From the NCBI GenBank assembly GCA_022828085.1, contig JAJEIY010000010.1, forward strand, positions 1-33,143: DNA of 33,143 nucleotides, read 5' to 3'. The stretch is from Acidobacteriota bacterium (GTDB lineage Bacteria > Acidobacteriota > Vicinamibacteria > Marinacidobacterales > Marinacidobacteraceae). Positions 15,852 to 24,458 of the stretch are shown here, one piece after another (the first letter of the stretch is position 1; every line of letters starts with the position of its first letter). Under the pieces are notes generated by a model, which saw only the letters and a list, made by a program, of their open reading frames with translations, was not told the DNA's origin and did no database searches. The position numbers were made by a program, and so were the translations under genes.

Positions 15852-17410
15852 CGTCTTTCCTCCAATTCGGGCATCGCGGGCCCGGCTTCCGCGGCATCCG
15901 CTGCAGGGAGGGAAGCCGTGTCCGCGATCACCGAGTGCGGGGCGTTCGCGGAATAGCCGACGAGATACTTCAGTTCCGCCAGCGCATTCAGGGCGTCATG
16001 GGTGTGACGGGCTCTTTCGAGTTCCACGTCGCGGCGGGTCTGCACGGTCTCCATGACCAGGTAGGACGTCGCCGCCCCGGCCACGAGTTCCTCGCCGGCG
16101 ACCCTTTCCGCTTCCATCGCCTCTTCCAGGGCGAGCGTGGCCTCCTCGATCGCGGTGAGCGCCGCCTGCCAGTTCGCGGTGGCGTTCCTGAGCGTGACCT
16201 CGAGCGTGGACTCGTACTCGTTCTGCTCCCAGTCGTTCTGGGTGATCTGCGAGCGGAGGCTCGCGACCCGGGAACCGGTCCCGAACCCGTCGAACAGGTT
16301 CCAGGTCAGCGAAACCCCGGCGTTCCAGTTGTGCAACTCGAGGTCGTAGGTGTTCTCGAACGTGAAGGTGTTGATCCCGTAGGACGCGTTCGCCCGAATC
16401 TCCGGACGCGCATCCGCGAGCGCCAGGGTGGTCTGCACGTCGAGCAACTCGCGGTCGATGTCGAACTGGCGAAGCGTCGGCCGCTGCTGGACGGCGAGTT
16501 CCATGAGCGCCTCGGCCGGCAGCACGCGGGGGAGGGGGTCGGGGAGCTCGAGCGCGTCAAGCACCTCGATGGCCTTTGCCTGGTCGCGGCCCACGAGCGC
16601 GTTGATTCCGGCCCGTTCCACGGTGAGGGCATCCTCGGCGTCCGCCAACTGGCGGCGCAGGCGGGAGAGCTGGACCCGGGCGCGGAGGACATCGAGCCGC
16701 GCGCCCGCGCCGAGTTCGAGGCGGTCGCGGGCGATGTCCAGCCCGCGCTCGCTGGTCTCGACGGCCTGCTGGAGCACGTCACGGGTGCGCAGTCCGAGCA
16801 GATAGGAATGGAGGCGGGTCACGGTGTCGCGGGCGATCCGGTTCCGGACTTCCTCGAGATCGGCCTCGACGCGCAGCCGGCCGACCTCCACCCCGCGGAG
16901 CGCCGGGCGCAGCCCGAAACTCCACACCACCTGCGAGGCCTGGAAGTTCCACAGGTAGGTGCCGAACGTGAAGGCGCCGCCGAAGTCCCCGGCCCCCCCT
17001 CCGAAGGGAAGGGAGTCCGCGCCGCCCGGATCGTCGATGAGCCGGGAAAAGAAGGGACTGTTCCGGAATCCGGGGTCGCGGGTCTCGGCGACCTGCAGAT
17101 TCAGGTCGAGTTGCGGCAGGTAGGGGGAACGCGCCTCCCGCACCAGGCTCGGGAACTCGGCGAGGCGTTCGCGGGTGAGACGCACCTCCGGGTGCAGCTC
17201 CGAGGCGACATCCACCGCCTGCGAGATCGTGAACGCCAGCGTTTCCTGGTCGAGGAGATCACGGTACTGGTCCAGAACCCGGTCGGTGATGGCGCTTTCC
17301 CGCTGCTCTCCCGCACTCTGGGCGGCGGCCGCAACGGGCAGCAGCGCCAGCAACGCCGCGACGCTGCACAGCTTCCACCGGCGGTTGCCACGCGCATCGA
17401 GAGATTTCAT
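15848..17410 (-). CDS. TolC-like outer-membrane efflux protein
   Basis: This 520-residue protein of the outer membrane efflux protein (OEP) family forms the trimeric exit duct of the tripartite pump. A signal peptide (hydrophobic core [18 protein letters not shown]) is followed by the two OEP repeats. The first contains [24 protein letters not shown]... and [15 protein letters not shown], and the second [16 protein letters not shown]... and [16 protein letters not shown]. Long helical stretches separate the beta segments, as expected for coiled-coil barrels. The ATG at 17410 has a clear AGGAG about 6 bases upstream. It is the first gene of the operon TolC-adaptor-pump, so the promoter must lie in 17411-17849. 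Confidence 0.93.
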   Translation of the reverse strand: MKSLDARGNRRWKLCSVAALLALLPVAAAAQSAGEQRESAITDRVLDQYRDLLDQETLAFTISQAVDVASELHPEVRLTRERLAEFPSLVREARSPYLPQLDLNLQVAETRDPGFRNSPFFSRLIDDPGGADSLPFGGGAGDFGGAFTFGTYLWNFQASQVVWSFGLRPALRGVEVGRLRVEADLEEVRNRIARDTVTRLHSYLLGLRTRDVLQQAVETSERGLDIARDRLELGAGARLDVLRARVQLSRLRRQLADAEDALTVERAGINALVGRDQAKAIEVLDALELPDPLPRVLPAEALMELAVQQRPTLRQFDIDRELLDVQTTLALADARPEIRANASYGINTFTFENTYDLELHNWNAGVSLTWNLFDGFGTGSRVASLRSQITQNDWEQNEYESTLEVTLRNATANWQAALTAIEEATLALEEAMEAERVAGEELVAGAATSYLVMETVQTRRDVELERARHTHDALNALAELKYLVGYSANAPHSVIADTASLPAADAAEAGPAMPELEERR

Positions 17411-17653
17411 CGGTTCTCCTTTCGGCGGTTGCCATCGCTCCGCCGGGCCGGATCGGGCACGCTCAGGGAGCGGCGAGAGACCTCCTCCTCGACGGATCCC
17501 GGACGGCCTTCCCGTCCCGGACCCTCACCGTCCATCAGAGCCAAGCACGATCAGGTACTCGGAATCAACGATCCGGACCCTTCGTGTGTTCCGCCGAAAC
17601 TCTAGCCCGCACTACCGCAGGGCGAGTAGCGCTGCTCAGCCGGATGGCACCCC

Positions 17654-17700
17654 CGGCCTGGAACGCCGGTCTCCGACCGGCATCGCGGCCGCAGGCCGCG
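17654..17700 (-). repeat. Two-hairpin palindromic repeat, copy 8
   Basis: Read on the minus strand: hairpin A CGCGGCC/GGCCGCG with a TGC loop (17684-17700), hairpin B GCCGGTC/GACCGGC (17665-17681), tail GTTCCAGGCCG (17664-17654). The A stem differs from the other copies yet pairs perfectly. Confidence 0.85.
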
Positions 17701-17735
17701 AAACCGCACCACGCCACCCGCCCTCACTGCAGAAG

Positions 17736-17782
17736 CGGCTTGGAACGCCGGTCTCCGACCGGCACGCGGGCCCCAGGCCCGC
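17736..17782 (-). repeat. Two-hairpin palindromic repeat, copy 9
   Basis: Read on the minus strand: hairpin A GCGGGCC/GGCCCGC with a TGG loop (17766-17782), hairpin B GCCGGTC/GACCGGC (17747-17763), tail GTTCCAAGCCG. Its outer flank (AGCCCTACGCGCTTT on the minus strand) is shared with copy 11 at 19353-19367, so the conserved unit extends beyond hairpin A. Confidence 0.85.
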
Positions 17783-17849
17783 AAAGCGCGTAGGGCTGCT
17801 GAGATCCGAGGGAGCACAACCGGCGATATCGTCCAAACCCCACCGACAC

Positions 17850-18377
<528 letters not shown>

Positions 18378-18396
18378 GGACCGCGGCGCGCGCCGA

Positions 18397-18867
18397 TCAG
18401 CCCCCGCGGAACGCGGCCTCGACGCGGGCGACGTCCACCTTGTTCATGGTCAGCATCACCTGGAAAGCCCGCTCCGCCGCAGCTCGGTCGTCCGACATCA
18501 GCGAATCGATGAGCGCGCGCGGCACGATCTGCCATGACACGCCCCAACGATCCGTGAGCCAGGCGCACCGGCCCTCTTTCCCGCCGTCCGCCGTGAGTGC
18601 GTCCCAGAGCCGGTCCGTCTCCGCCTGGTCCCCGGTCACCACCGAGACGGAAACCGCCGCCGATTGCGCGACCTCCGGGCCGCCGTTCAGGATCTGGTAC
18701 GGCGCGCCGCCGAGGGTGAAGTCCACGACCAGGGCGGGCTGATCGGGCTCCCTCCGATAGATGGACTCGATGCGGCTGTCCGGCAGCAGCGTCACGTAGA
18801 AGCGGGCGGCTTCCTCGCCGCCGCTTTCGAACCAGAGGCAGGTGCGGGTCTTGCTGCGGGTGTTCAT
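18397..18867 (-). CDS. VOC-superfamily protein (PhnB / 3-demethylubiquinone methyltransferase-like fold)
   Basis: This 156-residue protein has the pattern of the PhnB-like branch of the vicinal-oxygen-chelate superfamily (PF06983). It shows TCLWFESGGEEAARFYVTLLPDSRI (about 9-33), LNGGPE (about 61-66), the central RLWDALTADGGKEGRCAWLTDRWGVSWQIVP block and the end MLTMNKVDVARVEAAFRG. Despite the old domain name, these proteins are not shown to be methyltransferases; the function is unknown. The ATG at 18867 fits the family N-terminus; the frame continues upstream to 18954 without homology. The start faces the lone antitoxin gene about 100 bp away. Confidence 0.9.
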   Translation of the reverse strand: MNTRSKTRTCLWFESGGEEAARFYVTLLPDSRIESIYRREPDQPALVVDFTLGGAPYQILNGGPEVAQSAAVSVSVVTGDQAETDRLWDALTADGGKEGRCAWLTDRWGVSWQIVPRALIDSLMSDDRAAAERAFQVMLTMNKVDVARVEAAFRGG

Positions 18868-18968
18868 GGGGGAATTGTGCTGGCGTCGGGATAGCGAGAC
18901 CAAGGGACGCCGCTCGAAGGCCGCTGGCGGTGGTTGACACCTCCACATCACCACACGACGATAGACCC

Positions 18969-19217
18969 ATGAGACTGACGATCGACCTCGAGCCGGACCT
19001 CTACGCGGCAGCCGTGTCGCTCGCCAAGGCGGAGGGGTGCAGCGTCGGCGCCGCCGTCAACCAGCTGGTCCGCCGTGCGGTGCCGGAGGCGCAGCCCGGC
19101 GGGAGGAGCCACGCACGCCCCATGAAGCGCCGCAACGGGCTCTTGGTCAGCGCGGGAAAGGAAGTCATTACCGCGGAGACGGTCCAGAGGATCGAAACCG
19201 AGGACGACGCCGCCTGA
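18969..19217 (+). CDS. Orphan VapB-like (ribbon-helix-helix) antitoxin
   Basis: This 82-residue protein starts MRLTIDLEPDLYAAAVSLAKAEGCSVGAAVNQLVRRAV, a beta-strand plus two-helix pattern typical of VapB-type DNA-binding antitoxins. A short tail (MKRRNGLLVSAGKEVITAETVQRIETEDD) resembles the toxin-binding ends of that family. No PIN-domain or other toxin gene follows; the next 285 bp hold palindromic repeats and then an exchanger gene. The ATG at 18969 was chosen by the fold start. A consensus TTGACA lies at 18934-18939, but no good -10 follows. Either the toxin was lost or the protein is a stand-alone regulator. Confidence 0.8.
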   Translation: MRLTIDLEPDLYAAAVSLAKAEGCSVGAAVNQLVRRAVPEAQPGGRSHARPMKRRNGLLVSAGKEVITAETVQRIETEDDAA

Positions 19218-19282
19218 TCTGGCGCGCGGTCCCGCTGTTCTGCGCGCAGGGGTGCCGTGGAGGGCGGTTGTGGTTACGACGT

Positions 19283-19333
19283 GCGCGGCGCGGTGCGCCG
19301 CGCGTGCCGACCGGAGGTCGGCGTTCCAAGCCG
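19283..19333 (+). repeat. Two-hairpin palindromic repeat, copy 10
   Basis: Hairpin A has a 9-bp stem GCGCGGCGC/GCGCCGCGC with a GGT loop (19283-19303). Hairpin B is GCCGACC/GGTCGGC (19306-19322), where two positions differ from the common form on both arms so that pairing is kept. The tail GTTCCAAGCCG is intact. Confidence 0.85.
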
Positions 19334-19367
19334 GTGCGCCATCGCGACATATAGCCCTACGCGCTTT

Positions 19368-19413
19368 GCGGGCCTGCGGCCCGCGTGCCGGCTGAAGCCG
19401 GCGTTCCAGGCCG
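19368..19413 (+). repeat. Two-hairpin palindromic repeat, copy 11
   Basis: Hairpin A is GCGGGCC/GGCCCGC (19368-19384). Hairpin B is GCCGGCT/AGCCGGC (19387-19402), the same paired variant as copy 2. The tail is GTTCCAGGCCG. It lies 35 bases after copy 10, upstream of the exchanger gene. Confidence 0.85.
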
Positions 19414-19502
19414 TACAGGCCGTTTTGCTCTGCTAGAGTCGCGCGCCGAAGGCTCGGTCCTCTGGCGCAGCGCGTTAGCCGGCCCCGTGCCGGCGTTCCT
19501 GC

Positions 19503-20438
19503 TTGATTCTCCTCGCCTGCGTCTTCGCGCTCCTCGGGTTTGCCGGACTCGCCTACGGGGCGGACTGGTTTGTGGACGGCGCCTCGGGCCTCGCGCGCCG
19601 GTTCCACATCAGCCCGCTGGTGATCGGCCTGACGGTGGTCGCCTACGGCACCTCCGCGCCGGAGATCGGCACCTGCCTGGTGGCGGTGCTGGGCGACAGT
19701 CCGGGACTCGCGGTGGGGAACGTCATCGGCAGCAACGCCGCGAACCTGGGACTGATCCTGGGGATCACCGCGGTCATGACCCCGTTCGCGGTGCCGCGCG
19801 GCCTGCTGCGGCGCGAGTTCTGGTTCATGCTCGGCGCCACGCTCCTCCTCTGGCCGCTGGCTACGGCGGGCGTGGTTTCGCGGCCGGTCGGGATCGCACT
19901 CGCGGCGTTGCTCGTCGCGTTCAACGTCCTTTCCGTGCGCTGGGGCCGCAACGAGGAAGCGTCCACGGGCGCGGCCGACGGGGCGGACGAACCTGCGCTG
20001 GGGCGGAACCTGACGACCACCGGCGTGGGCCTGGTGGCGCTGCTCATCGGCGCCGAACTGCTCGTCAGGGGCGCGAGCGACATCGCCCGGACGCTCGGCG
20101 CCTCCGAAACCGTCATCGGTCTCACCCTGGTGGCGATCGGGACCTCGCTCCCCGAACTCGCGACTTCGGTGGCCGCCGGGAGACGCGGACAGATCCAGAT
20201 CGTGGCGGGCAACGTGATCGGGAGCAACCTGTTCAACGTGCTCGGGGCGCTCGGAATCTCGGCGGCCGTGGTGCCGGTAGCGATGGAACCGAAACTGGCG
20301 ACCGCCGAGGTCCCCGGTGTGGTCCTCCTCACCCTGCTCGCCGGGGCGTTCATGCTCACCGGCCGCCGGGTCGCTCGCGTTGAAGGCGTGATCCTGCTCG
20401 CCGGCTATGCCGCCTATCTGATCTTCGTGGTGCTCTGA
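19503..20438 (+). CDS. Calcium/sodium antiporter (YrbG-like, CaCA family)
   Basis: This 311-residue inner-membrane exchanger of the K+-independent Na+/Ca2+ antiporter family has the internal duplication of alpha repeats: VAYGTSAPEIGTCLVAVLGD...GNVIGSNAANLGLILG (about 46-87) and VAIGTSLPELATSVAAG...GNVIGSNLFNVLGALG (about 211-256). Each repeat contains the ion-binding Glu and Asn. About ten hydrophobic segments are visible, with a polar loop near 150-165. The start is TTG at 19503, chosen because it begins the first TM segment; no ribosome-binding site is evident, so it is uncertain. The dehydrogenase gene begins 4 bases after the stop, so the exchanger may be the first gene of the operon to 26326. 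Confidence 0.92.
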   Translation: MILLACVFALLGFAGLAYGADWFVDGASGLARRFHISPLVIGLTVVAYGTSAPEIGTCLVAVLGDSPGLAVGNVIGSNAANLGLILGITAVMTPFAVPRGLLRREFWFMLGATLLLWPLATAGVVSRPVGIALAALLVAFNVLSVRWGRNEEASTGAADGADEPALGRNLTTTGVGLVALLIGAELLVRGASDIARTLGASETVIGLTLVAIGTSLPELATSVAAGRRGQIQIVAGNVIGSNLFNVLGALGISAAVVPVAMEPKLATAEVPGVVLLTLLAGAFMLTGRRVARVEGVILLAGYAAYLIFVVL

Positions 20439-20442
20439 GGCA

Positions 20443-21453
20443 ATGACGACCAATTCAGCATCCTTCGCAGTCGCCTTCTGCGAACGCCCCCCCGATTTCG
20501 TCCGCCAGATGGCCACCCAGGCGCTATCCGGGTTCGACCTGCGAATTCCGGACAGCGACACGCGCGCGGACGTCGAGTCCGCAATCGCGGGCGCCGACGT
20601 GCTCATCGCGAGGAAGCGGCGCGTCGGGAGCCGGGAGCTGGACTGCGCGGAACCCTCGCTGGTCATCGCCCTCGGCCGCAATCCGATCGGCGTGAGCCTG
20701 CGGGCGGCCGCGAACCGCTTCATTCCGGTCCTTCCCATCCCCCACCCCGGCGCCATCGCGGTGGCCGACCACACCCTGGGGCTGCTGCTGGCGGTCGCGC
20801 GGCGGATCGTGGAAGGCCATGACGGCGTGCGGGACGGCGCGTACCGGGAGCGCGGACTCGAGCCGGCCGTCACCACCGAGCGCCTCTTCGCCTTCAACTG
20901 GCTGGGGCGGAAGGACGCCTTCATCCTCGACGGCCTCGAGCTGGGGCTCGTCGGATTCGGGGCCATCGGCCAGGAAGTCGCCCGCCGCGCCGCCGGCTTC
21001 GGGATGCGGGTCCGCTACCACCAGCGGCGGTTGCTCCAGCATGGGTGGAACCGTCGCCTGGGAGTGGAGCCAGTGGCGTTTCTTGAAGAGCTGCTCGAAG
21101 AATCCGACGTCCTCAGCCTCCACATTCCCCACACGCCCGAAACCGAGAACCTGCTGGACGGACCGGCGCTCGACCGGATGAAGCCGGGTGCGATCCTCGT
21201 GAACACGGCCCGCGGGGCGCTCGTGGACGAGGCGGCGCTCGCGGAGCGGCTTCGCGACGGACGGCTCGGCGGCGCCGGGCTGGACGTGTTCCGCGAGGAA
21301 CCCCTTCCCGCCGGCCATCCCTTCACGGACACTCCCCGGCTGGTGCTCGCCCCGCATACCGGCGGGGCCGGCGCGGGCGGCCAGCGCGAACTCTTCGTGC
21401 GCGTTGCCGCCGCCGTCAGACATCATGCCGCCCAGGCGGCCTCGCCACAGTGA
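20443..21453 (+). CDS. NAD-dependent D-2-hydroxyacid dehydrogenase
   Basis: This 336-residue member of the D-isomer-specific 2-hydroxyacid dehydrogenase family interconverts a 2-oxo acid and a D-2-hydroxy acid using NAD(H). It has the Rossmann motif GFGAIG (171-176), the catalytic Arg in NTARGALVDE (R257), the Glu in DVFREEP (E285/E286) and the His in LAPHTGG (H305). The region VADHTLGLLLAVARR is the usual substrate-side helix. The start ATG at 20443 follows TGAGG, just after the exchanger stop. The aspartoacylase-like gene starts 10 bases after this stop. Its substrate is unknown; the neighbouring aminotransferase could supply or consume a 2-oxo acid. Confidence 0.92.
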   Translation: MTTNSASFAVAFCERPPDFVRQMATQALSGFDLRIPDSDTRADVESAIAGADVLIARKRRVGSRELDCAEPSLVIALGRNPIGVSLRAAANRFIPVLPIPHPGAIAVADHTLGLLLAVARRIVEGHDGVRDGAYRERGLEPAVTTERLFAFNWLGRKDAFILDGLELGLVGFGAIGQEVARRAAGFGMRVRYHQRRLLQHGWNRRLGVEPVAFLEELLEESDVLSLHIPHTPETENLLDGPALDRMKPGAILVNTARGALVDEAALAERLRDGRLGGAGLDVFREEPLPAGHPFTDTPRLVLAPHTGGAGAGGQRELFVRVAAAVRHHAAQAASPQ

Positions 21454-21463
21454 GCGACCCCAC

Positions 21464-22501
21464 ATGACGAATCAGGAACTCTCCGTCGGACCCGTGAGTT
21501 GCGCTCCGGGCGACCGCGCCGCCGGCTTCGTACCGGCCGTCCATCGGGTTGACGGGACGTCCCTCGGCTTCCCGGTGCTCATCGCGAACGGCGCCCGGCC
21601 CGGCCCGGTGCTGCTGATCGACGGGGGCATCCACGGCGACGAGCAGGAGGGAACCCTCGCCGTGGCCGAGTTCGTCCGGGAGACGGACCCCGCGGACCTG
21701 ACGGGAGCGGTGGTCGCGGTGCCGCTGATGAACGTCGGCGCCTTCGAGGCCATGGCCCGCGGGAATCCCCGCGACACCCACAGCCACGACATGAACCGGA
21801 TCTACCCGGGGAACCCGTCGGGCTACCTGACCGACCGGATCGCCGCCACCCACGCGGCGACCGCCGCGGCCGTGGCCGACATCGAGATCACCTTCCACTC
21901 CGGCGGGAACATCTGCTACCTCGCCGAGACGATCTTCACCACCTCGAACGACCCGCTCGGGCTGGAGCTCGCCCAGGCGATGGGACCGGACTGGACCATC
22001 GTGCTCGACACCCCGCATCCGGCCGGCTCCCCCATGGCCGCGATGACCCCGGCCGGCAAACCGGCGATCACGGTGGAACTCGGGGGGAGCGCCGGGACGA
22101 TGCCCGGGCAGTTCCGCGAGAACGTGGACATCCTGAAGCGCGCCATCGGGAACGTCTGCCGGCACTACGGCCTGCTGGAAGGCGAACCCGAGTACGCGCC
22201 GAAGCTCTGGCGCGGCCGGCAGAACGTGGTCCGCGCCAGCGGCAGCGGAATCCTGAGCCCGGCGGCCGGCGAGGCGGGAGACCACCTGAAAAGGCCCATC
22301 CGCAAGGGACAGACGCTGCTCCGCATCCTCGACCTGCTCGGCAACCCGGTCGAGGACCTGAACGCTCCCTGCGACGGCGTGCTCTTCGGGTTCCGCACCC
22401 ATCCCTCCACCACCGCCGGCGACTGGACGCTCTTCTGCGGCGAGGCGGAGTTCGTCGAAGTCGCGGCGCCGGCGCCGCGTGAGCCGGGGAGCGTGCCGTG
22501 A
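21464..22501 (+). CDS. Succinylglutamate desuccinylase/aspartoacylase-family zinc hydrolase
   Basis: This 345-residue enzyme of the M14-like AstE/ASPA family removes an acyl group from an N-acyl amino compound. The first zinc-ligand motif is GGIHGDEQEG (H57, E60), the third ligand is H145 in ITFHSGG, and the substrate-arginine region is HDMNRIYPG (N111, R112). The catalytic Glu is in ITVELGG (about 226). The C-terminal part (SGSGILSPAAGEAGDHLKRPIRKGQTLLRILD) is the beta-rich domain seen in many members. The ATG at 21464 lies 10 bases after the dehydrogenase stop, and the TGA overlaps the next GTG start (GTGA). Compared with DoeB of ectoine catabolism it shares the fold but not the close sequence pattern, so the substrate is open. 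Confidence 0.88.
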   Translation: MTNQELSVGPVSCAPGDRAAGFVPAVHRVDGTSLGFPVLIANGARPGPVLLIDGGIHGDEQEGTLAVAEFVRETDPADLTGAVVAVPLMNVGAFEAMARGNPRDTHSHDMNRIYPGNPSGYLTDRIAATHAATAAAVADIEITFHSGGNICYLAETIFTTSNDPLGLELAQAMGPDWTIVLDTPHPAGSPMAAMTPAGKPAITVELGGSAGTMPGQFRENVDILKRAIGNVCRHYGLLEGEPEYAPKLWRGRQNVVRASGSGILSPAAGEAGDHLKRPIRKGQTLLRILDLLGNPVEDLNAPCDGVLFGFRTHPSTTAGDWTLFCGEAEFVEVAAPAPREPGSVP

Positions 22502-23652
22502 TCGCCCAGCCGCTGCTGCTGCTCGCCTTCCTGCTGCTGATCATCGCGGCGGCGCGCCAGGCGGAGGAGCGCTTCCCCGTCATCCAGAAGATCAGCTCCG
22601 CGGTCGTCTGCACCCTGCTGGGGATCCTGCTCGCGAACATCGGGCTCATCCCGCGCGGCGGCGAGTTCATGGGTTCGCTGTCGCGCTACGCGATCCCCTA
22701 CGCGATCGTGCTCTTCGTGCTCTCCACCCGGCTGGCCGACCTGAAGACCGCCGGACCGCGCATGGTGGTGGGCTTCGGGATCGCGGGGTTCGGCACCTTC
22801 GTGGGAGCGTTCACCGCGAGCCTGCTCTTCGCGGGACTCCTCGGACCCGAGACGTGGAAGCTCGGCGGCACCTTCGCGGGAGCGTTCTGGGGCGGAGGCC
22901 TCAACTTCGCCGCGGTCGGCCAGGGGCTCGAGATGACCCCCAGCCTCTTCGCGGGGGCCTTCGTGGTGGACAACCTCTCGACGGTGCCGTGGATGCTCGG
23001 GCAGGTCGCACTCGCCTCGGCGCTCGCCGGCGTCTTTCTCCGGCGGGCGAAGCCCGACGCGCTGGACGCCGCGGCCGACGACACCGAGGTGGACACCGAC
23101 GCGCTGCGGCGCACCTGGACCGAGGGCTCGATCTCGATCACCCATCTCGCCATCCTGGCGGCCATCCCGTTGCTGGCGCTGGTCGCCGCCGGGCTCTTCG
23201 CCCGGGTGCTTCCCGGCGTGCCGGAAGTCCTGTGGCTCACGACCCTCGCCCTCATCCTGGGGCAGATCCCGGCCATCCAGCGGCTGAACGGCTCCGCGAT
23301 GCTGTCCTACTTCGCCCTCCACCTCTTCTTCATCGTGATCGGCGCCGGGTCGGACGTGCGGGAAGTGGTGGCGGCGGGCCCCTGGCTCTTCTTCTACATG
23401 ATCCTGATCATCCTGATCCACGCGGCCGTGCTCTACGGGATCGGCTGGCTCCTGCGGTTCGACCTCGCGACCATCACCCTGTCGAGCCAGGCCGCGGTGG
23501 GGGGGCCGGGATCGGCCCTCGCCCTCGGGATGGCGCTCAAGTGGAAGCACCGCATCGCGCCGGCGGTGATCATGGGGATCTTTGGCTACGGCTTCGGCAA
23601 CTACCTGGGATTTGGGGTGGCCTACCTGCTGCGGGGGGTGCTGCCGGGCTGA
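22498..23652 (+). CDS. DUF819-family integral membrane protein
   Basis: This 384-residue, highly hydrophobic protein has about ten to eleven predicted membrane helices and the DUF819 (YjcL-like) pattern. That includes KISSAVVCTLLGILLANIGLIP, GTFAGAFWGGGLNFAAVGQGLEM, the middle loop (about 180-205) and NGSAMLSYFALHLFFIVIGAGSDVREV, ending LGMALKWKHRIAPAVIMGIFGYGFGNYLG. The family is thought to be related to sodium-coupled symporters, but no substrate is proven. The GTG start overlaps the stop of the zinc hydrolase, and its TGA overlaps the following ATG by one base. Its place in the operon suggests it imports the compound that the neighbouring enzymes process; this is inference. Confidence 0.88.
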   Translation: MIAQPLLLLAFLLLIIAAARQAEERFPVIQKISSAVVCTLLGILLANIGLIPRGGEFMGSLSRYAIPYAIVLFVLSTRLADLKTAGPRMVVGFGIAGFGTFVGAFTASLLFAGLLGPETWKLGGTFAGAFWGGGLNFAAVGQGLEMTPSLFAGAFVVDNLSTVPWMLGQVALASALAGVFLRRAKPDALDAAADDTEVDTDALRRTWTEGSISITHLAILAAIPLLALVAAGLFARVLPGVPEVLWLTTLALILGQIPAIQRLNGSAMLSYFALHLFFIVIGAGSDVREVVAAGPWLFFYMILIILIHAAVLYGIGWLLRFDLATITLSSQAAVGGPGSALALGMALKWKHRIAPAVIMGIFGYGFGNYLGFGVAYLLRGVLPG

Positions 23653-24458
23653 TGGGAGAAAGACTCCGGGGCCGCCGCGTCCTGGTGACCGGCGCGGCGC
23701 GCGGACTCGGCGCCTCGGCGGCCTGGGGCCTCGCCGAGGAGGGCGCCGAGTGCATCCTGCTCGACCGATCGGGCGACGAACTCCGGGCGACGGTCGAAAC
23801 GGCGGCGGACCGGGGGCCCGGCCCCTTCCATCCCGTGGTGTGCGATCTCGCCAGCCGGGAAGCGACGCTCGACGCGGCGGCCCGCGCCCGGGAGGCCGCG
23901 GGGGGGGACCTCACGCTGCTCGTTCACTGCGCGGCGGTGTTCCACGTCCGGCCCGTCGAGGAGACGACGGACGCGCAGTGGGACGAGATGGTGGCCGTGA
24001 ACCTGCGGTCCGCGTTCCTGCTCGTTCGGGAACTCATGCCCGAACTCCGGGCGGGGACCGGCGGTTCGGTCCTTCTGACCAGCTCGCAGGCCGCCATCAT
24101 GGGTTTCGCCCGCGAGAGCGTTTACTGCGCCACCAAGTTCGGGACCGAGGGCCTCGCGAAGGCGCTCGCCGAAGAGTGCGGGGAGGCCGGACTGCTGGCG
24201 AACACGATCACGCCGGGGTCCCGCCGCATCAAACCCACCGGGATCTCCCGCGCCGAGGAAGCGGCGATCCCCGAGGCGGAGCGGGCATGGGGGTCTTCGG
24301 AAGCGCTCGGTCCTGCGTTCGTAGCCTTCGCCCTCCTTCCCGATAACCCGGACGGAGCACCCAACGGATGCCGCTTCGAGGCCGACCGGGTCGCCGACAC
24401 GGTCCGGGAAAAGGGCCTTCCCCTTCCCGGTGCGGCGTGGGAAGCACTCACCACATGA
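23652..24458 (+). CDS. SDR-family NAD(P)-dependent oxidoreductase
   Basis: This 268-residue classical short-chain dehydrogenase has the cofactor motif TGAARGLG (13-20), the VHCAAVF segment (91-97; NAAG-like), NLRSAF (117-122), the catalytic Ser in LLTSSQAA (S144/S145) and YxxxK at Y158/K162 (VYCATKFG). The C-terminal substrate lid (RIKPTGISRAEEAAIPEAERAW) is followed by an SDR-like ending. The start ATG at 23652 overlaps the DUF819 TGA (TGATG), and the stop overlaps the aminotransferase start (ATGA). It would oxidise or reduce an alcohol or carbonyl in the same pathway; the substrate cannot be inferred. Confidence 0.92.
   Translation: MGERLRGRRVLVTGAARGLGASAAWGLAEEGAECILLDRSGDELRATVETAADRGPGPFHPVVCDLASREATLDAAARAREAAGGDLTLLVHCAAVFHVRPVEETTDAQWDEMVAVNLRSAFLLVRELMPELRAGTGGSVLLTSSQAAIMGFARESVYCATKFGTEGLAKALAEECGEAGLLANTITPGSRRIKPTGISRAEEAAIPEAERAWGSSEALGPAFVAFALLPDNPDGAPNGCRFEADRVADTVREKGLPLPGAAWEALTT

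Larger units (their letters stand above)
17411..17849. other. Divergent intergenic region with two palindromic repeats
   Basis: This 439-bp gap separates the divergent efflux operon and macro-domain gene. It holds repeat copies 8 and 9 nearer the macro gene. The 240 bp next to the tolC-like gene should contain the efflux promoter, but I see no convincing -35/-10 pair, no operator and no adjacent regulator gene. Confidence 0.6.

Noticed and set aside
21464..22501. DoeB-type deacetylase of ectoine breakdown
   Set aside because: Fold and zinc motifs fit the wider family, but the sequence blocks differ and no DoeA or other ectoine genes are nearby.
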